64,000 nt of DNA from Portulaca oleracea (lineage: Eukaryota > Streptophyta > Magnoliopsida > Caryophyllales > Portulacaceae): NCBI GenBank assembly GCA_029582165.1, contig CM055874.1:29534883-29598882 (forward strand), read 5' to 3'. The notes beneath the pieces were generated by a model. That model was given only the letters and a program-made list of their open reading frames with translations, was not told the origin of the DNA and did no database searches. Positions 22,778 to 33,685 of this stretch are shown piece after piece; the first letter of the stretch is position 1; the number at the start of each line of letters is the position of its first letter. The translations under genes and the position numbers were made by a program.

Positions 22778-23756
22778 ACTCGATTCTTTCTTGGTGATTG
22801 GGAGTCGACTAAGGTTGCTTAATCCTCAAATAAGGATGTTTTTATTTTATGAAATTTGTTTTCGAGAAGAGACTTTTACTTTATTTAATAATCAATATCT
22901 ATTATTCACATGCTTGAGTTACATCAAATTAATTGACAAATAATTTTACATAAAATCCGATTCAAATCCGGGCCACAGCTCAAAAGAGAATTCTTAGAAA
23001 ATTCAAAGGCCATGTGACTATTGATAATTTCTATGGTATTTTCTCTTGAGTAGACTCCGGATCGGAATATGGGCAAATGTAAATTATTTTATAAATTCAT
23101 TTGACGTAATAAACATTCATGTTGGATAATAAAAAGAGATTAAAAACAAGAAAGAATCGTCAGCCAATTTAAGGAAACCGACAAACCATAAGTAATAAAA
23201 AAATGACTCCGGTCTACGAACCCAAATTCTAAGTCTAAGGGCAAGGCTACGAATTCGAGAATTAAATAATTCTCGAATCCGCCTGTTTGAAAACAGACTA
23301 TACTAAAATCAAACTTGAAATGAAATTGAGCGGGGAAAACTTTTAATGAATTTCACGAAGTTAATATTCGAACATGCAAATAAAAGAATGAAGATTTTTA
23401 CAAATGAATGTACAAATAGCACGTTACATAGAAATAAACTACATTATTGAAAACCAAAGGATGGACAAACCTCACTTTAAACTTCGGTAGGATGAATAAC
23501 TCCTTATGGTGAACCCTTGATCGTGGCTTGATAGTAGCTTGAAATGAAGGCTATTTGGAAATGGCGAAAGATGAATTCCGCGAAGAAATATGGATGATAG
23601 TGATTGAAGGTGGGTATTGAAGATGGATAATAGTAGAATAGAGTGGTGTAAGAGAGGATTGTGATGCAAGTTGTTGATGATATTAGTTGATGAAATGAGT
23701 GAGGATGAAGGGGGTTTTTATAGGTGGAGGGTGGATGATTGAAGATGGAAGGAAGG
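22778..23756 (-). repeat. A 5' LTR, PBS-proximal segment, first part before B
   Basis: Homologous to the left LTR from about 5895 onward. The first 55 or so bases (TGTAGGACC...) are gone and replaced by ACTCGATTCTTTC, a near copy of leader sequence at 22719-22733. It ends at the insertion site of Athila element B, whose left target duplicate GAAGG occupies 23752-23756. Confidence 0.88.
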
Positions 23757-24008
23757 TGTTTAGGCCCATTTTTAGGCCTAAATAACGCCTTTTGGCTTGA
23801 TATTTTTGCTCGATTCCAAGTCTTTTTTCATCGTTTTTATTAGTTTTTTAGTTGTTTTGCAGGTTTTCGCACTTTTGGAGTAAAGCAAGGAAAACGTGCT
23901 AAATTGAGGCTCTTTAGGGAATCCCGAGTGATTTCCCGAGCCAAGCTAAGCCGAGAGTCGAAGCGGAGTTGACCGGGAAGCTCTTCCCCAATTTTGGTGC
24001 AAATTAGT

Positions 24009-24100
24009 GGCGTAACACCCGCTACGCCATGTCATCTCCTGCTCGCCTTGCCCTCCCAGACGGACGTCGCGCCCGCGATGGGGTTGGTCACGCCCGTGAC
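24009..24100 (+). repeat. B-private palindromes in the 5' LTR U3
   Basis: GGCGTAACACCCGCTACGCC (24009-24028), GTCGCGCCCGCGAT (24066-24079) and GTCACGCCCGTGAC (24087-24100), 65-155 bases upstream of the LTR TATA box. Arms covary as GTCGCG/CGCGAC and GTCACG/CGTGAC around a CCC core. Confidence 0.75.
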
Positions 24101-24164
24101 CTACCGGAGTCCTGCGCGTGTTGTCAGCTCTAAACACAACGTTTTGGGCAACAATTTGGCCTTG

Positions 24165-24173
24165 TATAAATAC
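24165..24173 (+). promoter_or_regulatory. TATA box of the B 5' LTR
   Basis: TATAAATAC after CCTTG. In the 3' LTR the same place reads TATAACTAC. Confidence 0.7.
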
Positions 24174-25141
24174 TCCAATTGGACAATTTTAAGAAAAGGA
24201 GGGAAGAATCTAGACTTTTACCATTCAGCTTTCCATTAGATTTTAGAGAGAGATTAGGCTTGATTAGCTTGGATTAATTTGGGGTTTTAGTGGATTTTGG
24301 TATTGCATTCAAGATTTGAGGTTCAACAATTGAGAGATTGTTTGGATCATCATTTCCTTTGTTTTCCTTTGTTCATTACCAGCATTTTGATAAGTTTTCT
24401 CTTCTCTAAACTCATTCATTAATTGCTTTACTTAGTTACTTGCTTCATTAAATGCTTTGATTGAGTTTTATTGGTTGTTTGATGTTAGAAATCATGCTTA
24501 GGGTTGGTTTTGATGCTGTTAGTTTACTGCTGATGATGATTAGTGGCTAGAAACCCTATGGGTTAGGGGGTAATTAAGGGTGTGAATGAGTGATTAGGTT
24601 TGGGTTAGCACTTTTAGTGAGTAATTAGTTGGGAAATCAATTTCCCACTTCTTTCCTTCCTATAAGTGGGTAGTATTCGGGGTCGAAAGCTCCCGAATAC
24701 ATCCAACACTTGCTTTGGAATGTTGGATTTGGGATAGTTAATGCTCATCCACGAAAGTGGAAGGAGGTTAACTAGGGAATTTCATTTCATTAACCCTTCG
24801 AGACCGTAGTGGACTTTGGGGAAGTTAATCCAGATTATCCTCGAGAGAGGGAGCCCGATGGGTATTTTCTAACGGAATTGCCACTTGATTTTCTTTCTTA
24901 TTGCTCTCTTGTTGTAAAACCCATTTCCTCATTCCTGATTGCATCCTGAAAAGCCTCCGAAGCCCATTTTCTTATCTTGACCAACCTTATTTCCTTTTGT
25001 TGCGTTGTGATCCCCTTTCAAACTGTTTCCTTACCCTAGCAATCTTAATCCCGACCTCGACCTAGATTCTATGACTAAGGCCCCTCGCTCCCTGAGAGAG
25101 AACGACAAAACTGGGTTGATACAAACCACTTGTACACAAAA

Positions 25142-25159
25142 TGGCGCTGTTGCCGGGGA
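25142..25159 (+). other. B primer binding site
   Basis: TGGCGCTGTTGCCGGGGA, five bases after the LTR end. This is the Athila-type PBS (TGGCGCCGTTGCCGGGGA family) with one change. Confidence 0.88.
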
Positions 25160-25287
25160 GCTAGCGCCCCTAGTTTTCGTTTCTTGGTTTTAGGTTGTTT
25201 GAGATTGCTTTCACGCTAGAAATTCGTTCGTCCCAATCCCAATGAATTTGATGCTTCTTCGTTTCTTGTAGGAGGTTTCGAGTCCTG

Positions 25288-27372
25288 ATGGGTGAGGATC
25301 GAGCTGATTCACCCGGTACCCTTTTATCATATGCCATTCCATCTTTGGGTACCGGAGGCAACCCGATCATCTTACAACCACTACCACCAGACACGTTGTT
25401 CAAATTCAAACCGTGTTTGCTTGATACCTTCAAGAGAAACCCTTATTATGGAGTTGAAAATGAGAATCCTATCGAGCATATAAACAGGTTTGAGGACCGT
25501 ATTAGTTTCATTCATATACCCGGGGTATCATCAGAATATTTAAAGCTGAAGTTATTTCCTCTAACTGATGGGGAAAGTAGAGACATGGCTCCAAATATGT
25601 CCACCTGGATATTATTCTTCATGGGAGGCACTTAAAGGAGATTTCCTTCACCGTTTCTTTCCGACGGAGGAGACACACTGACTTAAAGCAGAAATTTTGG
25701 GTTTTAAGCAAGAGTCGGGAGAAAGTCTTTTCGAAGCTTGGGGGAGATTCAAGGGTCTCCAACGACATTTTCCTCATCACCAATTACCGGATTGGAAGCT
25801 ACTTCAACATTTTTACCATGGGCTTCGTAGTCCTCTTAGAGAATCTATTGACATTGCATCCGGATGGATGTTTTTGAAGAAGACTGCGGAGGAAGCTAAC
25901 ATTTTCCTCCATGAAATATCTCAAACCGCTCCTCTTTGGGGAGGCGGCCGAAGTTCAGGAGATGGAGACTATTCACTGGAGAGTAACCCCATTATAAAGT
26001 TTTTTCTGTCCACCGTCTTTGAAATGCTTAAAGAAAAGGCAAATGAGGAGGCTTCTAATCAATTGAGAATGGCTTAAGAAAAGTAAATCTTCAACTTACA
26101 ACAGATAGAGCAAGTGAGTGCCATTCATTCTTCCCACATCAACCAAGATCCTTATCACTCAGAAGGGAATTATGCTAATGGCTATACCGCCGACCATTAT
26201 CCATCTACTCCTCAACCCTGTGACCACCACTCATTTGTCCAAGAAGAAACCTTCGATCATACCCAAAAAAACCCTCCACAACCTCAAATTTCTCAACTAC
26301 CCCAAGAATCCTCGTTTGAGTTGATGTTGGAGCGAATCATAGATGACCGAGAGGAGGATCAAGCTTACATCCACAGTCTCGAGCTCGAATTGGCTCAAGC
26401 CAACCAACTTCAACTTACACCCGTCTAACTTCCTCCTAGCCAAGGAGTGGAGGTGAATGCTATTACCTTGCGGAGTGGAAGAGAAGTTGCGGGACCGAAG
26501 TTGGCGGAGGAAAGACTTCTTGGAGGGAATGAGGGAGATGTTGAGAATAAAACTGGAGGTGAGGATATGGAGGTCGAGCAAACAGTTGATGATGAGAAGA
26601 AGGAAGTGATGGTTGAGGAAGCAAAGGGCGTAGAAGAGAAGGTGGAGGAAGAACAAGAAGGAGTTTTGAAAGAAAATGTTTGTGAATGCCCCGAGGAGCA
26701 TTTCATTCCCCACTAACTTGAAATTCCTCTCCCCAAATGGTTGATTCAACACTTGATTGATGAAGGACACATTGAATCGAAGCTTGATGCTCCAAGTGAG
26801 AAACCCTTCTTCATGGGACCTTCTGTTGAAGTCAATATGATATCAAAGGTTGTTCATGAGCACCAAGTAGAGGCTTACTTTCTTGAAGTGGAACCCGACG
26901 ATTAGGGTGAAAATAATCATCCCAAGGCCTTATGTTCTGGGCTCGATGACTTTGGTGATGTATTTCATGATAATCCCCTCAAGATTGTTCCATTGAGGAT
27001 AGAAATTTCCCTGGATGAGGTTTATATTGAGAGTGTAGAGATAGAGGAGATCGTTTCTAAATGTCTGAAATTTAGGAAACCATTCAAAGTAGAACCCAAG
27101 TTGCTTCTTCATTCCCATCACCCAATCAAACTACCGGAGGAGAGTCTTGTTCTATTTGCGGAAGTGATGAGGAAGTGTTAGAAAAGGAGGAGGAAGCGAC
27201 GTTGGAAGAATTGAAGATATTATCATCTCACCGCCGCTCATGGTCAACCAACCGATCAGAAGGATAACTCGATTTGATGTTGTCCAAAGACGAAAGGAGT
27301 TGGAAAGGGAGGAAAAAGAAACGGGTATGGTGGAAGAAACTTGTCCTCTCATGCGCACCACATCTTTCTAGG
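25288..27372 (+). pseudogene. gag: B gag-like region
   Basis: Start ATG at 25288. The capsid core shows LDTFKRNPYYGVENENP, EHINRFEDRISFIHIPGV and LKLKLFPLTDGESRD, then after a frameshift near 25590 the segment ESLFEAWGRFKGLQRHFPHH. This is the Athila/retrotrans_gag pattern. Downstream it becomes Gln/Ser-rich, then Glu-rich, with stops at 26076, 26426 and 26714 and a tail (KPFKVEPKLLLHSHHP) that matches no protease or polymerase motif I know. Ends near LKQALYGRHPIM, a segment that in autonomous Athila elements follows pol. Confidence 0.75.
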
Positions 27373-28530
27373 ATCAAACGAGTGTTTGGGTCAAGCTAGG
27401 GACCTAAAACAAGCGCTCTACGGGAGGCACCCTATAATGTTCTTTATTCTTCTTTTAGTTTTAAGCTTTTCATTTTTTGTTTTTTAATTTGTTCCTTTTT
27501 TTTTCTTCTTTCTAATTTTCTTGTTAGTTTTCTTTAGGTTTTCTCTTTTTCTTGCCTTCTTGATTTCTTGATTTCTTTCTTTTGTATTTTTGAGGTATTA
27601 GTTCTAGGATTCAAAGAAAAAGTTTGAAAAAAAAGAAGAAAAAAATGATGCGAAAAAAGAGAAAAAGAGAAGATGTTGCAAAATAAGAGAAATTGAAGTT
27701 AGGAGTGAAAGAAAATGAGGGTGGTTGAGTGAATTTGTGAAGGAAGTGAGTGTTAGGAAAAATTTGAGAGTTAGAAAATTTTGGAATTACGTATGAGGAA
27801 GTATAGAAGAATTGAGTTTCGAAGGGAGAAGTTTTAGGAGTTGGAATATTTTGAGTGTTGGAGATGTTAAGAGAAGAGGACAGGAGCTGGTAGCAGGCGG
27901 TCCAGGTAGCACCCGCCACCCATAGCCAACTGCAGCAGCAGGCAGTCTCCAGCAGAACGTCACGCCCGACACAAAATGTGTCGCGCCCGTGACGAAATAC
28001 TGTTCGACAATTCTTCAGCCCTAAAATCTCGACTTCTCTTTCTTTCTCCTCATTTCCTTCTTTCACAAAATCTCGACTCCCTCTCACTCTCTGCCCTAGC
28101 GACCGCGACGAACACATTCTCACACCCATTCTTCCATCTCTTGCAGTCACAAGTGAGGTAATCATTTGTTTTGTTGTGTGAATTTCATTTTCCACTCACT
28201 TGTGCTGCGTTTTGGGGTTGTTGTGTCGTTAGTTTGTGGTTGTCAGTGCACACACACACACATCTGCTTCATCGGGCTACTGTGCATGAAAATTAGTCTG
28301 GATTGGTCACTGCCCTTTGTGTTCCTTCAATGTATTCAACTATTGCTGCTAAATTCCATCTCCACAGTCCATAGTTGAGGTATTTCTCTGCCATTGCTAG
28401 TCCATTTCGATTTTTCAAGCTCATTTAGCGTGTTCTTGGTTTGGAATTTTTCTATTTCTTTGAGATTAGGACACCACAGTGAGTTTATTTGATAGAATTG
28501 CTTCGTAAAGTATTGCTTTTATTCAACACC
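27373..28530 (+). other. B post-pol leader before the env-like ORF
   Basis: Begins with the Athila post-pol signature AAGCGCTCTACGGGAGGCAC (27412-27431), a T-rich stretch and then the palindrome pair at 27959-27993. Pyrimidine-rich sequence follows to about 28150 and a small CA repeat (28249-28262). No pol sequence lies between gag and this leader. It may hold the splice or promoter signals for the env-like gene. Confidence 0.6.
27959..27993 (+). repeat. B-private palindromes in the env leader
   Basis: GTCACGCCCGACAC (27959-27972) and GTCGCGCCCGTGAC (27980-27993). Same motif family as in the B LTRs, here about 540 bases upstream of the env-like ORF start. Confidence 0.75.
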
Positions 28531-30055
28531 ATGAGTAGAAACAAGCGTTCTCGTGTCGAAGAGACTCCTTCACCACAACCAAGGACATCCTCATCCATAA
28601 AAGAGCGTTACCAAGCACAACCAGCCACACTAATACAGTGTGACCCAAGATCAAGAGTGAGTTTCCGGAGTGACGCACATAAAGAACATTACAAGATGTT
28701 CCAAGCAAGAAAGATCTGTGCACTCGACATTTACGATGCGACGATGGCGGAAGCTGTTTATTGCAGATCGAGCTTCATGTACTTCATTCAAACCCTTGGG
28801 TGGGAGGTATTCTTCTTGATTGATGAGTCAATCGTGGACCAACCCATCCTTGAGTTCTTAAGCTCCTTGATGGTTTACAAGGATAGCAAGGAAGACGCAT
28901 ACTTTGAGTATCGAGTCGCCAACAAGGATAAACAGTGCACTGTTAACCATTTATGCAGAACATTGGTTTTTCCCGAGGATGGAAGGTTTTATGAGCGGTG
29001 CGAGAACTTTGATGAACAAGAGGCAATGAAGGCCTTGACGTGTTGGAGGAGGATGAATCTTGGTTCAAGAGGCGGAGAGCAACGCTTTCACTACCCCCGT
29101 AACTCAAAGGGGCGTGATTTCTGTAACTTAGCTGTCCGAGTCCTTTATAGGATCGTGACAAGTTCGGTGTTTGGGAGAGATGACGGACGTCCTAAAGTTC
29201 GGAAAGACGATCTTTTCGTGATCTACAATGCTTTGAAGGGCTACTGGATTAACACTGGCTCCTGTATCCTGCACTGTCTATACGAGATTAGAACGGAGAC
29301 TCGACCCACTACCATCGGGGATGGGGCATATCATCTGCCACTTACTCATCCAATAAGGTTTTGGGGAATATTTGAAGAAGTCGTATCCACGCTATTTTCC
29401 AGATCCTATCGATAGGGTATGATTGCAGAAGATGGGTATCCTCTTGAAGCATCCAACTCACACAATCTATCTTCATGGACATGACGACAACAGAGTGCAA
29501 ACTCATTTGGATCCGGAACACGCCGAGCAGGGGTTAGATATCACCACCGAGGACAACTGATCTTGTGGCCAAGATTATGGCACCCGCCGCACGGTAGGAG
29601 GCCCGGATGTGTCCAATGAAGAAGAAGAAGAAGAAGAAGAAGAAGAAGAAGAAGAAGAAGAAGAAGAAGATGAGGAGGAAGAGGAGGAGCATGCCTACCA
29701 AGGTGAAGTGAGTGGGAGCGGAAGTCAACGATGGGAAGCTTCATTGGGGCAACTCAACTCTTAATTTGAGCAATTGAGAGTAGACCTTCAAGAACAACGA
29801 ACTTTACTCCATAGTCAGCACAATTTGTTGGAGAGCCAAAAAGATTTGTTGCGTGCCCAGCAGTCCACGCTCAATGATGTTCATGCACATCTTCAAAGGC
29901 ACGAGGGGTACTTTCAACAACAAAACCATATTTGGCGCGACTGGGGTTATCATCACTACTCCATAGCGGGTCACATCCCGGCACCGGACAATTACGTGAA
30001 GCCCCACTACCCCACCTATTTCCCTTATTACCCTCCTCCAGGAGGAGACGAGTAG
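28531..30055 (+). pseudogene. B Athila ORF in env position
   Basis: Starts MSRNKRSRVEE. The open part to 29415 has LDIYDATMAEAVYCRSSF and DLFVIYNALKGYW and resembles the Athila ORF family (PF03078-like) seen again in element E. After a stop at 29413-29415 there is a Glu-rich stretch encoded by (GAA)n, then a frameshift into a coiled-coil-like segment (LQEQRTLLHSQHNLLES) and a Pro/Tyr-rich end. The position matches the env-like ORF of Athila elements, but I see no signal peptide or membrane anchor, so an envelope role is not supported here. Confidence 0.72.
29619..29670 (+). repeat. (GAA)n trinucleotide repeat
   Basis: About 17 GAA units inside the env-position ORF, followed by GATGAGGAGGAAGAGGAGG. 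It encodes a polyglutamate stretch in the reading frame. Confidence 0.95.
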
Positions 30056-30788
30056 TGAGTTGTAAGTGTCCCCGCCCCCGCTTTACTCTCTTAATTGTCT
30101 TGATTTGCATTGATAGTGTCAGATAAGTGTTGGGGGAGGGGGGTGCTTTATAAGGAAGGTTGGGGAAGTTTGTCACTCGATTTGGTTTTGTTGGGTCCGT
30201 TGCCCCATGGTTTGGTCGTCTTGTTTTTATTGTTTCATTTTCGTTTGGCGTGTTCTTGGTAGTGTTTCCTGGGTTCTTTAGTGGAGTGGTTGGTTTGCGT
30301 CTGATTTTATCATTCGTAGGACCGAGTAGGTGTGCTTCATCCTCAATTCCCGCCTAAATGAGTGAGATTCGGGGTTGAGGTTTGTCCCTGTCAATGTACA
30401 TGTTGTAAATATTTCAGTTTTGTTTTGTTCTTTAGCTAGTGTCATGTATAGTTTGTTTTTTTTCCTTTGATCTTGCATGTGAACATTCTTACTCGAGAAG
30501 TTTTTCTTGATTATCTCTAACCCAAAGTGTGATGTTCTTTTGGATCATGGATTGAGTTTGTTTTAAATGAAGACCTCGAGGTAACCTTTATCCGCTCTCT
30601 TTGATGTGTTTATATTCTTGATCAATGTTGCGTGCTTGATTTTCTTTTTGGGTGGCGAGCCCCTTTGAGTGTTTGTATTGGAATTATTTTGCTGTTGGAG
30701 CCATGTGGGCTCGGGTCGCCACCACTTTTACTTGCTAGTTGTTTTTGTTGTTTTCTTTTTGTAGGTTCTCTACCCTTCTATATGACAC
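30056..30788 (+). other. B 3' UTR, part before element C
   Basis: No gene. Contains a purine tract GTGTTGGGGGAGGGGGG at 30127-30143, resembling an internal (central) polypurine tract. The last five bases, GACAC (30784-30788), are the left target duplication of C. Confidence 0.65.
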
Positions 30789-30909
30789 TGTAGACACCGG
30801 GATTTGCACCGATATAATCCCGACTTGTCAAAAGGGCCGGATACATCTTTGGGCCAATGTAGCAAACAATGCAAATCAAATCAAATCAAGCTGGCCCACT
30901 ACAAGAGAT

Positions 30910-31085
30910 AAAACTCGCACGGGTTTTAATCGAAGGAAACAACCCAGAACCAGGACAGGCCCAAGGCGCACCCCAGCCCAGGCACTCCAAAACCCGCGCG
31001 AGATTTCTCTAGCCTGATGCGCGTCGTTTTGCTCTGCCCACGTTTGCAATCCGTGTGTAGGATTTATAAAACCCGCGCGGGTTTT
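30910..31085 (+). repeat. C-private palindrome triplet in 5' LTR U3
   Basis: AAAACTCGCACGGGTTTT (30910-30927), degenerate AAAACCCGCGCGAGATTT (30989-31006) and perfect AAAACCCGCGCGGGTTTT (31068-31085). Start-to-start spacing is 79 and 79 bases. Spacers contain GGCCCA and AGCCCA words. Confidence 0.88.
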
Positions 31086-31244
31086 ATCTTTAAGAATCTG
31101 GCGCCAAAACTTGATCATCATCCCATGATAATAGCCCATGTGTTTTTGACCTTAAGCCTTGACTTAGTGATTGCATGGGGATAGGGGCATGATTGTTGGG
31201 ATGTGTCTCCCTCCATTTCCATCCTAAACACTACCCTCATCACC

Positions 31245-31253
31245 TATAAATAC
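31245..31253 (+). promoter_or_regulatory. TATA box of the C 5' LTR
   Basis: TATAAATAC preceded by TCACC, about 160 bases after the last U3 palindrome. In the 3' LTR this position reads TAAAAATAC. Confidence 0.7.
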
Positions 31254-31953
31254 CTCCCTCCATTCCATTCATTTTCACCGATTATCATCATAATCCCACC
31301 TACACTCATATTCTCAACTAATCTCTCATCATATTCTCTTAAAACTCCCTCTATCCTCATATTACCATCTCCTTACTCTACCAAAATCATCACCCATATA
31401 TTATCCTACTACCATTCTCACACTCTTTTCTCCATCCACCAAGTCAAGGCGAAGTCAAGATTTCCGGGCGATGCATTCGGGCTTTTAAATCAAAAAAGTT
31501 CACTCTCATTTTCTTATCGTTGTAGTATTTAATCATGTAATTTGTATTTCGTTACCATTACTTGCGCATATTTTGTAAAAAAAAAACCTTGTTTTATAAT
31601 GCATGTTAAGAATATAAATTTACGAAATTAATTAAACTTCTCCCCGCTCTTTTTCATTTTAAAGTCGATTTTAGTAGAGTCTGTTTTCTAAACAGGCGAA
31701 TTCGAGAATTCTTATAATTCTCGAATTCGTAACCTTACCCCCAGACTTAGAATCGGGTTTCGTAGACGGGAGTTACTTTTATTTTTATGGTTTGTTGATT
31801 TCCTTAAATCGGCTGGCGACTCTTTTATTCTTTTTAAAATCTGTTTAATTATTTAATATTGAAATTTACACTAAAATGATTAAGAAATAACTTAATATCT
31901 TCCTCTCACCCAATTCAATGTGAAAAACCGAGAGAAAATGTGTTGGAATCAAT

Positions 31954-32050
31954 AAAACCCCCACGGGTTTTATTGTTTCCAATCCATGTTCTCTGGCCCA
32001 AGGGAAACTGGCGGTCCGGCCCAAGAATCATCAAAACCCGCGCGGGTTTT
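31954..32050 (+). repeat. C-private palindrome pair in the U5 side of the 5' LTR
   Basis: AAAACCCCCACGGGTTTT (31954-31971) and AAAACCCGCGCGGGTTTT (32033-32050), 79 bases apart. The same pair with the same spacing is in the 3' LTR. Confidence 0.88.
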
Positions 32051-32322
32051 GACAGTTCTAGTGGCCCGCCTGCTCCCTTTTGGGCCTGAATTTGGTGTTT
32101 GGCCGATTTTAAGTCATTATTAATGTATTTCGGTGTAATTTCAAGTATTTAAATAACAAAAACGTATTTTTAAAATAAATAAAATTTCACCACCCCGAAA
32201 ATGAATTTCGAAAATAAAAATATCCTTATTTAAGGATTAAGCAACCTTAGTCGGCTCCCAATCGTTTAAGTAGCGCATCACGGAGAAGAGGGGTGCCCCC
32301 CTTTTCCCGGGGTCCTACAGAT

Positions 32323-32340
32323 TGGCGACTTCACTGGGGA
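32323..32340 (+). other. C primer binding site
   Basis: TGGCGACTTCACTGGGGA, three bases after the LTR end. Arg-tRNA-type PBS of the Tat/Ogre group. Confidence 0.88.
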
Positions 32341-33685
32341 CTTAAACTTAAAAAGAGGGTAAAACTTGAAAAATCGAATTAATTTGAAATTGTAAAAGGG
32401 AGAAGTTGATTATTTTCGCGATTTTATAATTCTTTTTAGGCATCCTTTGTATACCGGGCCACTAATCGCGTCTTTTGACATGTTTGCACAAAGGCGACGG
32501 TTAAGTTATACCTAGGTGATTCCCTCGAGAGTGGGCGGGCCACTACTTGTGGGATGCACCCTACATCGCCAAGCATTTGGTCCCCTCTCTCCCCGTGTTA
32601 CACTCAAAGGGCTTCCTTGAAGTTCTTTGAGCAATACCTCACACTCCTTACCCAAGGGTATGGAGCACGGAGATGAAAATGTGCGGTAGGTCATGTAATC
32701 CAACCATAGAAAAATCCATGAACATAGAGCCTTGGTTTAGGGCCTCCCTTCATGTTGTATGCTATATGCTATGTGCTACCCCTTCCCCTTTTCCCTTTGT
32801 TTTAGAGTCGACCCTAGTTTAGAGGTTTTGTTCTAGTCTATATAAAATTCATTGGGTTGAGAAAATGATTATTTATTAATTAGAATAATTAACTCAAAAG
32901 GCATCATGGGTAGCCTAAGTGGAAGGGCCCATTTATGCTCGAAGGGTGATTATCTTAATTGATAAATAAAAATCGACTCACCTTTAATGATATTATATGA
33001 CCCTTTACGAAATTCTCCTAACAAAGGTCCAAAAAAAATTAATTAAAAGTCCAACAAAGTTAATGGATAGTGTTTTAGATTGCATAATAGTCACTAAGTT
33101 CGAGGAAATTAATTTATCGATTTAATTAATAAATCCACCGCATTTATGGTCAGCCCGTTGTTAGGCCCAACCATATTAGATTTATTGATTAAACCTATAA
33201 ATTAATGACTCGCTTATTGTTGGCTTTATTCAGTCCTTTACAATATCAGTTTTCCTCGACTAAAAAATATAAAGTAGATGAATAATAAAAAGGCATAAAA
33301 GAAAGAAGGTCATCAGTCTTGTTAAGCATTATTATAGTCCGCGTAATAGTCATTATGGCTTGAGCTGTCTGAATTGTTGGGCCAAGTTACGGATTCTCCT
33401 TAAAACTGTCAGCCTGTGGTTTTAGGCCCATCCGAATTGAGAAACACTGACTTGAACCTATCGATTTATGACCCGCTCGCTATGTTTGACTTTATTCGGC
33501 CCTTTATAATGTTCTGTCCATAGGTCCATATAGAGTTAGGTCATGTACTCCCAAAAAGTGGGTGAGTCCTTTGTGTCAGCATATAAGCGTCGAGTCAGTT
33601 AGGATCATATAGGTCTCTTAGGGCATGCATGCATCGGGTAGTACGTGTCAGAGTATGTCATCGAGTGTTCTAACTTTGAATTTCC
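32341..33685 (+). other. C untranslated leader
   Basis: About 1.35 kb without a supported gene, AT-rich, aligning in blocks with the leader of A. It ends in TTTCCATGCAG, which may contain the gag start codon or a splice acceptor. Confidence 0.7.

Larger units (their letters stand above)
23757..25136 (+). repeat. B 5' LTR
   Basis: 1380 bp, TGTTTAGGCC to CTTGTACA. TATA box TATAAATAC at 24165-24173. Relative to the 3' LTR it lacks about 140 bases after GTAACACCCGCTAC, with GCTAC present at both edges of the missing piece. Confidence 0.95.
30789..32319 (+). repeat. C 5' LTR
   Basis: TGTAGACACC to GGTCCTACA, 1531 bp. TATA box TATAAATAC at 31245-31253 with an A/C-rich leader after it. Five C-family palindromes lie in it, three upstream of the TATA box and two about 700 bases downstream. 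Confidence 0.96.

Noticed and set aside
29534..29744. Minus-strand Phe- or Leu-rich ORFs
   Set aside because: Antisense shadows of the (GAA)n repeat.
30910..32050. Regularly spaced palindromes suggesting a CRISPR-like array
   Set aside because: Spacers are non-unique LTR sequence, copies are only two to five per cluster, and the DNA is plant nuclear. No cas genes.
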